Source: Rhynchopus euleeides (lineage: Eukaryota > Euglenozoa > Diplonemea > Diplonemida > Diplonemidae). From it: a DNA stretch of 64,000 nt. Position 1 is the first letter of the stretch. Each line of letters starts with the position of its first letter. The stretch spans positions 2,294,001-2,358,000 of the forward strand of contig OY723258.1 of assembly GCA_963210315.1 (NCBI GenBank), written 5' to 3'. This document shows, piece by piece, positions 53,048 to 61,545 of the stretch. A program made the translations under genes and the position numbers. The notes beneath the pieces were generated by a model, which saw only the letters and a list, made by a program, of their open reading frames with translations, had not been told where the DNA came from and searched no databases.

Positions 53048-54846
53048 GGGGGGGGGGGGGGGGTGTGTCCAGCCCGGGGCGCTGCGCGTGGAGACTCCTA
53101 ACGAGATCTCACGCAACAAGCACCTGCGATCCCCAGACATTTTGCCCTCCCCCCCTCCCCCTTTCACAAGCGGGTCTTTCCCTGCAACTGCTGACGAGTC
53201 GCATCGCACCGATGTCGTGCTGTGCTGCCGTGCGTTGAAAAGCGTGCGGCCCTGGTGTCATCTGTTTCCTTTCGTGGTATTGTGCAGGGTGGGTATGGGG
53301 ATGGTCTGGTGATTCCACGCATATGATGCTGATGTTGCATGTGTGCTTGGGCTGCTTAAAAATCCTGGACACACGCCTGTTTTCCCCCCAGTTCTGTTTT
53401 GACACGAGGGCCATTTTTTTGGCTTCTGGCTGGCTCTTCGCCTTCCACAGTTCTGTTCCGTTCTGTCTTCCAGCACTTGCGCTTGCTGCACCTGTTGTCG
53501 ACAACCTTTTTCAATACAGCCCGTTTCTTTCTGTCAGTCGGATTATTTCCTGTATTTCCTGTCCGATTATCTCTTCTGGTCTTCTGTTCATTATTGTGCA
53601 GCTTTTTTGTTGTTTTCCCGCGCCGCGCCCCTCTGATCGGTTGATTCTTCATATCACCTCCCTGCGGTCGGAAACGGTTTTGCCGATAACGCCAGATTAC
53701 GTGATTCGTGCTGTCTCTTGAACCTACCGATTCGGTGGGTTCACTCGCTGAGGGACCCTCACAGGGTCAGGAAGCTGTGGACAGGAATCGGACAAGATTG
53801 AAGAAGCTGATGCCCTCCGGCAATGCATTATTGATCGTGGAGGAGGACGTGAGAGAGACAAGCCACTTGTGTGACATGGACGTATTGGTGTATCGGCTCA
53901 CGACACCGATCACGTAAACCCCAGACCTGCATCCTGCATCAGGGGTTGTGCACCTTGAAGGGGTGGGGGGGAGGGTGGGACAGCCTCTCGTATATCTGCT
54001 GCATGGCTGCCGAATGAACCTGTCCCGAAAATGGATGGTGCTCAAGCGACCCACCCATAGTCGGCCGTGCTCCGGTATTGAAAAGCCGTGGCATGCGTAG
54101 GAGTGCGTGACCCACGCCGCGAAGGGGATGGCGTGAGCCTCTCTGGAGCGTGGGTGAGTGCAGATCGCCTTGTGAGGGAGATTGGCTTCCATTCCCCTGT
54201 GCAGGGCATCGCCAATTTTGGAACCGAGACGCCCTCGATGGCGTCGGCACAGCATGTCGGTAGACAGTGCTTTTATCAGCCGTATCAGCGATGACGCTCT
54301 ACTCCTGGATGCCCGTGGGCATCGTGTCTGCCACAAGCAGTAGATGCACTGGAGGCCTTTCTGCAATCAAAAACACACACAGTTTCAGCTGTTGAGATTA
54401 TCCAGTTGTGAAACGTCGGTGCTGAGTGCCGAACATTTCTTCGACCCCCCCTTGGTCCTCAGTGGGTATGGCAGTGCGTCTGTGTCTCAACTCATACGCC
54501 CACCTGTACTGCAGTCGCCCGAGAAAGCACAGCGTCTGGGTGTGTCTTATCTACTGGGGGTTCTGATGGAAATAATTAGCAAGAGCGGGGGGTGACTTTC
54601 GTGTATCGCCTCACCGTGGGCCGGACGCAGTGCCTGTAGATGGCTGCCGAGCCGCAACCTGTAAATGTCGTGGAGTCCAGAGGGCCTGGTGCCATTGGCG
54701 TCATCATCATCAGGAATGGGTCAGCAGGGCCACATTCACCCAGGAGCTCGTGCATTGGGTGCTAGTGGCTGTGATGGTGTCGGTGCACAGAGGTGCATGC
54801 TAAGACGTGCCCGTTGCCGCCCCCCGCCCTACCCCCCAGCAGGGCT

Positions 54847-54900
54847 GTAAATAAGGTTTGGGGGTCAGGAGTCGGGAGTCGGGAGTCGGTTATTTACAGT
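54847..54900. repeat. GAGTCGG repeats framed by TGTAAATAA / TTATTTACA
   Basis: TGTAAATAAGG, then three GGAGTCGG-type units, then TTATTTACA. A similar set (three GAGTCGG units plus CCTTATTTACA) is at about 55914-55945. Confidence 0.55.
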
Positions 54901-55237
54901 CACCTAAGGTACCTGGGGTGGGGGGCTGGGGGGGACGGGCGGTCTCAAACCCTACTCAATCCTGCACGCATCCTGTAGTACGGCCACCTCTGCCGTGGAG
55001 AGTCCCATGGACCCTCCAGCAGTCGCCCACCATTCGGTCAGGGCGGACTGACTCGGAGCTTGCGGGGTCTTCCCGCGTGCGAGGTGGTCCGCGAAGAAGC
55101 ACGCGACGCACAGCGCCATGTTGGCTGTCCCAGCCAACCCCCCACTTCGCCCGCAGCGCCCCACACGCTGCGAGCACCTCACTCACGGCAGCAGTATTTG
55201 GCTGCATAGCTCTCAGTATTTCCCGTGCATGCAGCGC

Positions 55238-55264
55238 ATGCATCCACAAATTTTGTGGATGCAT
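55238..55264 (+). repeat. 27 bp palindrome
   Basis: ATGCATCCACAAA, one T, then its exact complement. More ATGCATCC/GGATGCAT copies occur at 55265-55270 and 55375-55405. Confidence 0.75.
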
Positions 55265-55719
55265 CCACACACAGCCTGGAGCTCCGAAGCCCTGCATGCA
55301 GGCCTGCCTGCAGTGGATGAATGCCTGTATGCCAAATCGAAAATTCATTTTTTGACATTTTCGGGCATCCCTGGATGCCGTGGATGCATGCATGGATGCA
55401 TCCACACCATCCACGGCCCCACTGAGAGCTATGTTGGCTGTGAGTCAAACACTACTGCCTCTACCTGAGGCATGTTGTATCGCAACAGTTGCGTCACATG
55501 TGTGACGCATCTGTGTGGAGTGTGTGTGGTTGTGCACGTGTGCGCTGCGGTATGATCAACCACCTGATGGGGGCGGAACACAACTCTTCTTGGGAGCTGC
55601 CAGGATCTGGCAAAAGGGGCGGGAAAGGGGCGCCGTATTCACAGCAGTGGTTTGGCAATGAACTCACCCCAGTTCAGAGACCGGTAATGAAGAAGATGAC
55701 TGGGAGGCACACACCATGT

Positions 55720-55845
55720 CCCACCCAGCGGGACCCCCACACCCCCACCCACCCATCGGGACCCCCCCTCCTCGGGTGTTCCAAAAACCCTTTCTTTTGA
55801 ATATTTGGAGTCTGTGCGGATCGCAGTGGGGTCATTTTGGCCATG
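55720..55845 (-). repeat. Inverted monomer of the 25625-26405 tandem family
   Basis: Reads the complement of the array landmarks: CCCACCCAGCGGGACCCC, CCTCCTCGGGTGTTCCAAAA, TTTCTTTTGAA and GCAGTGGGGTCATTTTGG. Confidence 0.78.
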
Positions 55846-56051
55846 GGGTGCCTAATACCGCACATTCCCTAAGGGAAGCAAGGCAACCCTCCCAATCCCA
55901 AAAAATCCGGCGCGAGTCGGGAGTCGGGAGTCGGCCTTATTTACACCCCTGCCCCCCAGTCGTGCTTTTGTCACATGCCGTGTTGTGCCGTGACAGGATT
56001 CTGTGCAACCCATCATCCCATCAGGATCAATACGTTTCCTCTTTCTCAATA

Positions 56052-56941
56052 ATGTCGGCTGTTTCGCGCTTCGTGCTTGTGGGTGCCCCCGGGTCGGGGA
56101 AGGGGACGCAGAGCCCGGCCATTGTCGAGAACTTCGATGTGTGCCACATCGCCACGGGCGACGCGCTTCGTGCGGCCGTGAAGGAGGGCACTGACGCGGG
56201 CAAGAAGGCCAAGGCAGCGATGGACTCCGGTGCGCTCGTGTCTGACGACATTGTGACGCGCATCGTTGCGGACGCGATGGAGGCGCCGGAGTGCAAGAAG
56301 GGCTTTGTGCTGGACGGTTTCCCGCGCACGAAGAACCAGGCCGAGATCCTGGACAAGATGATGGCCAGCAAGGGGCAGGTGATCGACAAGGTCGTCAGCA
56401 TCGACGTGCCGGACGCCAAGCTGGTGGACCGCCTGTCGGGCCGCTGGATCCACCAGGCCTCGGGCCGCAGCTACCACACCACGTTCAACGTATGCATACT
56501 GCAGCACTGCCCAGATCACGATCTTCACACCCTTGCCCTTCTGCCTCCACACACACCCTCCACAGCCCCCGAAGGTCGCTGGTGTGGACGACGTGACTGG
56601 TGAGAAGCTGATGCAGCGCAAGGACGACGCACCTGAGACGGCTGTGCGCCGCCTGGACCTGTTCCACAACGACACGAAGGCAGTGCTGACGCACTACAGG
56701 GCGCAGAACAAGGTGGTGGATGTTGACGGCAACCGCCACATTGTGACGGTGGCATGCGACGTTGGCCGTGTGGTATGCAGCTATTGCACGCTATTATGTT
56801 GCGGGACTGGGCCTTGTCTCTGCAGCAAATCCAACACAGGCACCTGGCTTCCCCCAGCCTCCCCCCTCTTGCACACCGACACACCACCCACACCACCCAC
56901 AGCTTGGCGAGGCCGTGGCGCAGAAGGCGGGCAGCGCGTGA
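56052..56941 (+). CDS. Adenylate kinase, long-LID type, three exons
   Basis: Exons 56052-56489, 56566-56772 and 56903-56941 give 227 residues; both donors are GTATGC. P-loop LVGAPGSGKGTQSP at residues 8-21. NMP-binding helix region CHIATGDALR. Conserved DGFPRTKNQAEILD. LID domain starting RWIHQASGRSYHTTFNPP, with GEKLMQRKDDAPETAVRRL, whose arginines bind phosphates. The first intron falls exactly inside the LID (after HTTFN), and the last exon is only 13 codons. It interconverts ATP + AMP and two ADP. The N-terminus is short without a presequence, so a cytosolic or intermembrane-space place is likely. The LID lacks the four cysteines of zinc forms. Confidence 0.95.
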
Positions 56942-57715
56942 TGTCAGTCACAGCCCATCATCGACATGCGCGGGTTCTGCGTTCAGGTGTGAATATCGCG
57001 CCCAGCTTCGGCAGCAGCTCAATTCCTAGCTGAGCTAGCCACACTGGACCTGGTGCAACGAGGTGCGCCGCGAGGGTGCAAAGGTTGGGAGGACAAACGT
57101 GCTCAGAGAGGGGGGAGGGGGAGGGAGGGAGGGGGTGTGCGAGGTGGAGAACATGCATCCGTCCAACGGGACCGCATTGTTGTATTTTTTTGTGGGGCCT
57201 TCGCTCGAAGGCGCGGAGACGAGGCGAGCCGCCGGCCTAAATGATGTCAACTCAGAGCGTGAAGGGCCCCTTTTTTGTTATTGGGTACGCAGGAACGGGG
57301 GCAGGCGCACACTCCCGGCCACCACCCCGCCCCGCCCTGTCCGTGTCGTTCGCAAGAGAATCTCTTCTACAAGGATAGACACGTGATGTCCAGTCAGTGT
57401 TCGTGACACGTGCTGTCTGAGTAGCGCACGGTACTGTGCGGTCGCAATCCTGAGGATCCCAGCGTCTCAACAATGCTGATGTGCACAACGATATCGCTTC
57501 GGCCCCGTGTGTCCCGTGCAAGCCTGCTACGAGGCGAATCTCAACGAAAACGCGACTGGGCGCGTGGGGAGAGAAGGTCAGGAAATTTGCCGGCGGACAC
57601 ATCCTTTCTTCTATCGCTAACAGAGGGCGTGAGGAACAGCTCACAACACAACACCAGCACCACACCAGGTTACATTCCAGGGCTTCGTGGATCCAGTAGG
57701 TTGCCAGGGCGGATC
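56942..57715. other. Intergenic / 5' flank
   Basis: GGGAGG-rich tract at 57105-57135 and no conserved frame. An open frame from 57473 leads in frame into the next gene but shows no conserved features and no signal peptide, so I start the gene at the internal ATG. A TTACATTCCAG at 57680 and CAGTAG at 57699 are possible acceptors. Confidence 0.45.
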
Positions 57716-59908
57716 ATGTTGCTAGCAATGGTGAGTGCGGGCGTGTTTGCTGCCTGCCAACTGACGGAATGGGAGCAGTTGATCCTCGACCAGCACAACA
57801 CGTGGCGTGCTTCCACATCCCCACCTGCGAAGGACATGCTGAAGATGCGTTGGGACACCAACATCGCGAAGAACATGGCGAGCTGGCTGAGCAGCTGTGA
57901 CCCCAACTGGCCGCACTCCGACCAGAAGAAGAACCGCAAAGATGTTGGTGGGTACGAGTACCTTGGTGAGAACCTGGCGTACTGCGCGGGGACTGCGTGT
58001 CCTGACAAGCTTGCTGACGGGACGATTGCACACGTCGGTCAGGGTTGGTGGGATGAGAAGGACGACTACAACTACGCGACTGACAGCTCCACCGGTGGCA
58101 TCACGTCGCACTACACACAGATGGCGTCGTCCAACATCTACGCCATGGGGTGTGCCGCACAGAAGTGCAACAGTCCTGGTCCTTACGGGTGGCAGGGCGA
58201 GTGGTGGTGGGTCGGGTGCCAGTACGGGGAGCGTGGCCAGGGTTACTGGGTTGGGACGAAGCCGTACGAGCAGGGTTCGGGTGGTCTTGTCGAGCCGCCT
58301 GCCTCTGTCTTCACGAAGAACCCTGGTCTGTGCAAGGAAGGTGGGGCACCGCCTGCGCCTGCTGCTGTTGACGAGTGCGCCGCCGACCCCTGTGGGAAGG
58401 GACAGACTTGCAAGGACCCTGACCAGAAGAAGGAGAAGGACTTCACGTGCGAGTGTGTCACTGACCCGAAGGTGAAGCAGACTGGAAGCCCTGCGACGTG
58501 CCCCTCTGCCCCTGCACCTGCACCTGGCGGCAGCCCTTCAGGCAGTTCGTGCCCGCTTACCGAATGGGAGCAGCTGATTCTCGACCAGCACAACACGTGG
58601 CGTGCTTCCACATCCCCACCTGCGAAGGACATGCTGAAGGTGCGTTGGGACACCAACATCGCGAAGAACATGGCGAGCTGGCTGAGCAGCTGTGACCCCA
58701 ACTGGCCGCACTCCGACCAGAAGAAGAACCGCAAGGATGTTGGTGGGTACGAGTTCCTTGGTGAGAACCTGGCGTACTGCGCGGGGACTGCGTGTCCTGA
58801 CAAGCTTGCTGACGGGACGATTGCACACGTCGGTCAGGGTTGGTGGGATGAGAAGGACGACTACAACTACGCGACTGACAGCTCCACCGGTGGCATGACG
58901 GCACACTACACACAGATGGCATCGTCCAACATCTACGCCATGGGGTGTGCCGCACAGAAGTGCAACAGTCCTGGTCCTTACGGGTGGCAGGGCGAGTGGT
59001 GGTGGGTCGGGTGCCAGTACGGGGAGCGTGGCCAGGGTTACTGGGTTGGGACGAAGCCGTACGAGCAGGGTTCGGGTGGTCTTGTCGAGCTGCCTGCCTC
59101 TGTCTTCACGAAGAACCCTGGTCTGTGCAAGGAAGGTGGGGCACCGCCTGCGCCTGCTGCTGTTGACGAGTGCGCCGCCGACCCCTGTGGGAAGGGACAG
59201 ACTTGCAAGGAACCTGATCAGAAGCAGGAGAAGGACTTCACGTGCACATGTGACACAGACGCCAACGTGAAGCAGACAGGAAGCCCTGCGACGTGCCCCT
59301 CTGCTCCTTCTCCCCCTGCCATCACCGCCACCCCCTATGTCCCACCTGGCAAGACGCCCTCCCCGTTGCCTGTCACTGTGACACCGCCCCGTACCCCGGG
59401 CCCTGCTCTCACACCTCAGGGCACGGTGCCCCCGACTGCACCTGTCACCGGCACGGTGGTCTCCGTGACGAAGGGCCCGTTTGACAAGGAGGAGCACAGG
59501 CGCACCGTGGCACGCCTGACGGGGCGGCCCCTCGGCACCATCGATGCCACGGAGGAGGCGATGCCTGACGGTTCCACGCAGGTCACCACCACCTTCACTG
59601 GCGAAGGCGGTCCTGACGGTGCTGGCGTGCTTGCCGCTGCCGTGTCTGCTGGCGAAGTTGCGGGACACCGCCCTGTTCCCACGGTTCTCGCCGACGATGA
59701 CGGCGACGCACCGGCACCTGTCGTGTGGATTGCCGTGGCGATTGCAAGCATCGCCGGATGCCTTGGTCTGCTTGTCTTCGCACTCCGTCGGCGTTCCTCC
59801 CCGAATCAGAATAAGGTGTCGTTGCGGCAGTTCCTGGATATGGAGGGCGAAACAGACAACCTGGGGCCGCAGCCTCCAACGAAGGACAACTCCTACGCGA
59901 AGCTTTGA
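57716..59908 (+). CDS. Cell-surface protein with two CAP (SCP/TAPS) domains, EGF-like repeats and a membrane anchor
   Basis: 730 residues from ATG 57716, chosen because it gives a signal peptide (MLLAMVSAGVFAAC) matching the one in the next gene. CAP1 about residues 18-205, EGF-like 1 about 218-265 (DECAADPCGKGQTC), CAP2 about 280-470, EGF-like 2, then a Pro/Thr stalk. A membrane segment (VVWIAVAIASIAGCLGLLVF) precedes RRR and a 45-residue tail. Each CAP keeps the four family residues: QHNTW (His), GENLAYC (Glu), WWDEKDD (Glu) and HYTQM (His). CAP proteins are extracellular and often bind sterols or lipids. The substrate here is unknown. The two CAP-EGF units are nearly identical in DNA. Confidence 0.9.
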   Translation: MLLAMVSAGVFAACQLTEWEQLILDQHNTWRASTSPPAKDMLKMRWDTNIAKNMASWLSSCDPNWPHSDQKKNRKDVGGYEYLGENLAYCAGTACPDKLADGTIAHVGQGWWDEKDDYNYATDSSTGGITSHYTQMASSNIYAMGCAAQKCNSPGPYGWQGEWWWVGCQYGERGQGYWVGTKPYEQGSGGLVEPPASVFTKNPGLCKEGGAPPAPAAVDECAADPCGKGQTCKDPDQKKEKDFTCECVTDPKVKQTGSPATCPSAPAPAPGGSPSGSSCPLTEWEQLILDQHNTWRASTSPPAKDMLKVRWDTNIAKNMASWLSSCDPNWPHSDQKKNRKDVGGYEFLGENLAYCAGTACPDKLADGTIAHVGQGWWDEKDDYNYATDSSTGGMTAHYTQMASSNIYAMGCAAQKCNSPGPYGWQGEWWWVGCQYGERGQGYWVGTKPYEQGSGGLVELPASVFTKNPGLCKEGGAPPAPAAVDECAADPCGKGQTCKEPDQKQEKDFTCTCDTDANVKQTGSPATCPSAPSPPAITATPYVPPGKTPSPLPVTVTPPRTPGPALTPQGTVPPTAPVTGTVVSVTKGPFDKEEHRRTVARLTGRPLGTIDATEEAMPDGSTQVTTTFTGEGGPDGAGVLAAAVSAGEVAGHRPVPTVLADDDGDAPAPVVWIAVAIASIAGCLGLLVFALRRRSSPNQNKVSLRQFLDMEGETDNLGPQPPTKDNSYAKL

Positions 59909-61545
59909 GCTGGCTGACTCAGCGCGTGGCGGTATTGTGTCTGCCTGCGCTGGTCTTTCTCGCTCTTCGTCGGTAGGTGTGAACGCTGTGGTCCAGGATA
60001 GTTTTCTTCCCGTCGTGGTCATGGCAAGATGTGGTGTGAGCGTGACTGTAGAAATCGTTCAAGAACACCAGTCTCTCTCGGATCTGGAAGTTGTCCTCAC
60101 CAGAAGGCACTCCCGACGCAGACAGTCTCTCCAGAAGGCCTTTTCCGGAGCAGCTCCGTGATCGGGAGGTGAATGTTACTTCCTCAGGCAGCAGCATCAG
60201 TAGGCTTCCTGCGATGAATATGGAGAGGTTCATTTCGTTTTAGCCCCTTGCGTTCACCAGAGGTTTTCTTTGTGTACATTCCCTCCTCCGTGCGTGCCAC
60301 ATGCGGTGACGATTTATTGCCGCTGCTGTTTCGTGATGTGCTCGCCCTGCCTCACCGGGGTGCTGCACACACAATAGACACTGACTGTGGGCCTTTGCCA
60401 CCGTCTTGGCCCTCTTGCAAGCCCTGAGCCCTGCACACAGAGGCGGTTTGCTCCGCCACTTGCCTTCTTCCGTTGCAACGTTGTTGCACCCGTTGTGCCA
60501 TGCGGAAGAACGAGGTTTCCTCGCAGGCAGTGGACCAACACTGCCACCATCACAGCTGCTTTTGTGTGCCTTCGACCATGACCTCTGCTGTGGGGAGGCC
60601 ATGCTTGTATAAGTCTTATACGTGTGCCTGGTTCTGTGCTATGGCCGCACCTCTGCGTCAACGCGACACCGGCAGGCACATGCCGCATCTATGAGCGGCC
60701 CTGTTGGCCCTGCTGCCCACCTGCAGTTGCAGACCCCGTGTCTCGATCGCAGGCAGGCAGCACACAGAAGAACAACACAGTCTGTCTGGCTGACACACGT
60801 ACACATACCTCTCTGAGCGCGCCCCTTTCACGTGGATCCGTGGAGGCGTGCGTGCCTGTGCGATCACATATATTGCTGTCAACTCACCTGTTTCCCCTTG
60901 TGTTTGTGCCGGGATCATGTCACGCTGTGTGCTCACGGCAACTCCGTGGGATCGCTGCTTCAACACGACCCCTGAATCACACTCCATCGAATCTCGAGCT
61001 CGAGGGTGTTCGCTCGCCCTCAAGCCAGTGCACATTGGGTGCTGCGGTACCTCGCTTGTGTCCGGTGGATGCCGCCACAGGCGCGGGCACTGCCACCCAC
61101 TTAGGGAACCCCCTTGTCTCACTGTTCCCCCCCCCACCTTGCTTTTAGCTCCCCTCCGTTGCTCCCGACGGGGCACTCCGCTGGGTGAAAGATACCACTG
61201 TGCCTGAGACAGGTGCTGCATCCTTGCGTGCAGGACTGCGATTGTACCACGCATGCTCACTATGCGACCACTGTGCGCTCATGCACGACTGCACGACACA
61301 GTGGCCCGATGTCCATCCACCAGGGATTGTGCCGTCACGTGGAGCCTGCCGCAGGGATGGCGAGCGACTGTTGACCCATCTGAAGACGGGGTCTCCTTGT
61401 GTCTGGCTGACAGACACGTAGCCGCATTATTGACTGCATGATTGTTGGTCGTGACCTGACAAGAACTGCTAGAAGTATATCACCACTGCAACACCACACT
61501 CCCGGTAGATTGTACACGTATCTTGAAACAAGGACACAGCGGAAA
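59909..61545. other. Intergenic between the two CAP genes
   Basis: 1.6 kb with no conserved frame and no similarity by eye to the flanking CAP genes or to the other repeats listed. Contains two copies of an 11 bp text, GTCTGGCTGAC, near 60783 and 61401, with similar flanks. Confidence 0.45.

Larger units (their letters stand above)
47425..56051. other. Second repeat-rich, gene-poor region
   Basis: No protein-coding gene is supported over 8.6 kb. Listed repeats occupy parts of it. The remaining stretches (49090-51890 and 53050-55230) contain G/C homopolymers (49525-49545, 49750-49772, 50385-50402), Pro-rich chance frames and no conserved domains. A 358-codon frame at 49084-50160 is low-complexity without an ATG and is not counted as a gene. 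Confidence 0.5.

Noticed and set aside
57473..57715. N-terminal extension of the first CAP gene from ATG 57473
   Set aside because: It would bury the signal peptide at residue 82. The ATG at 57716 gives the same secretory start as the paralogue at 61546.
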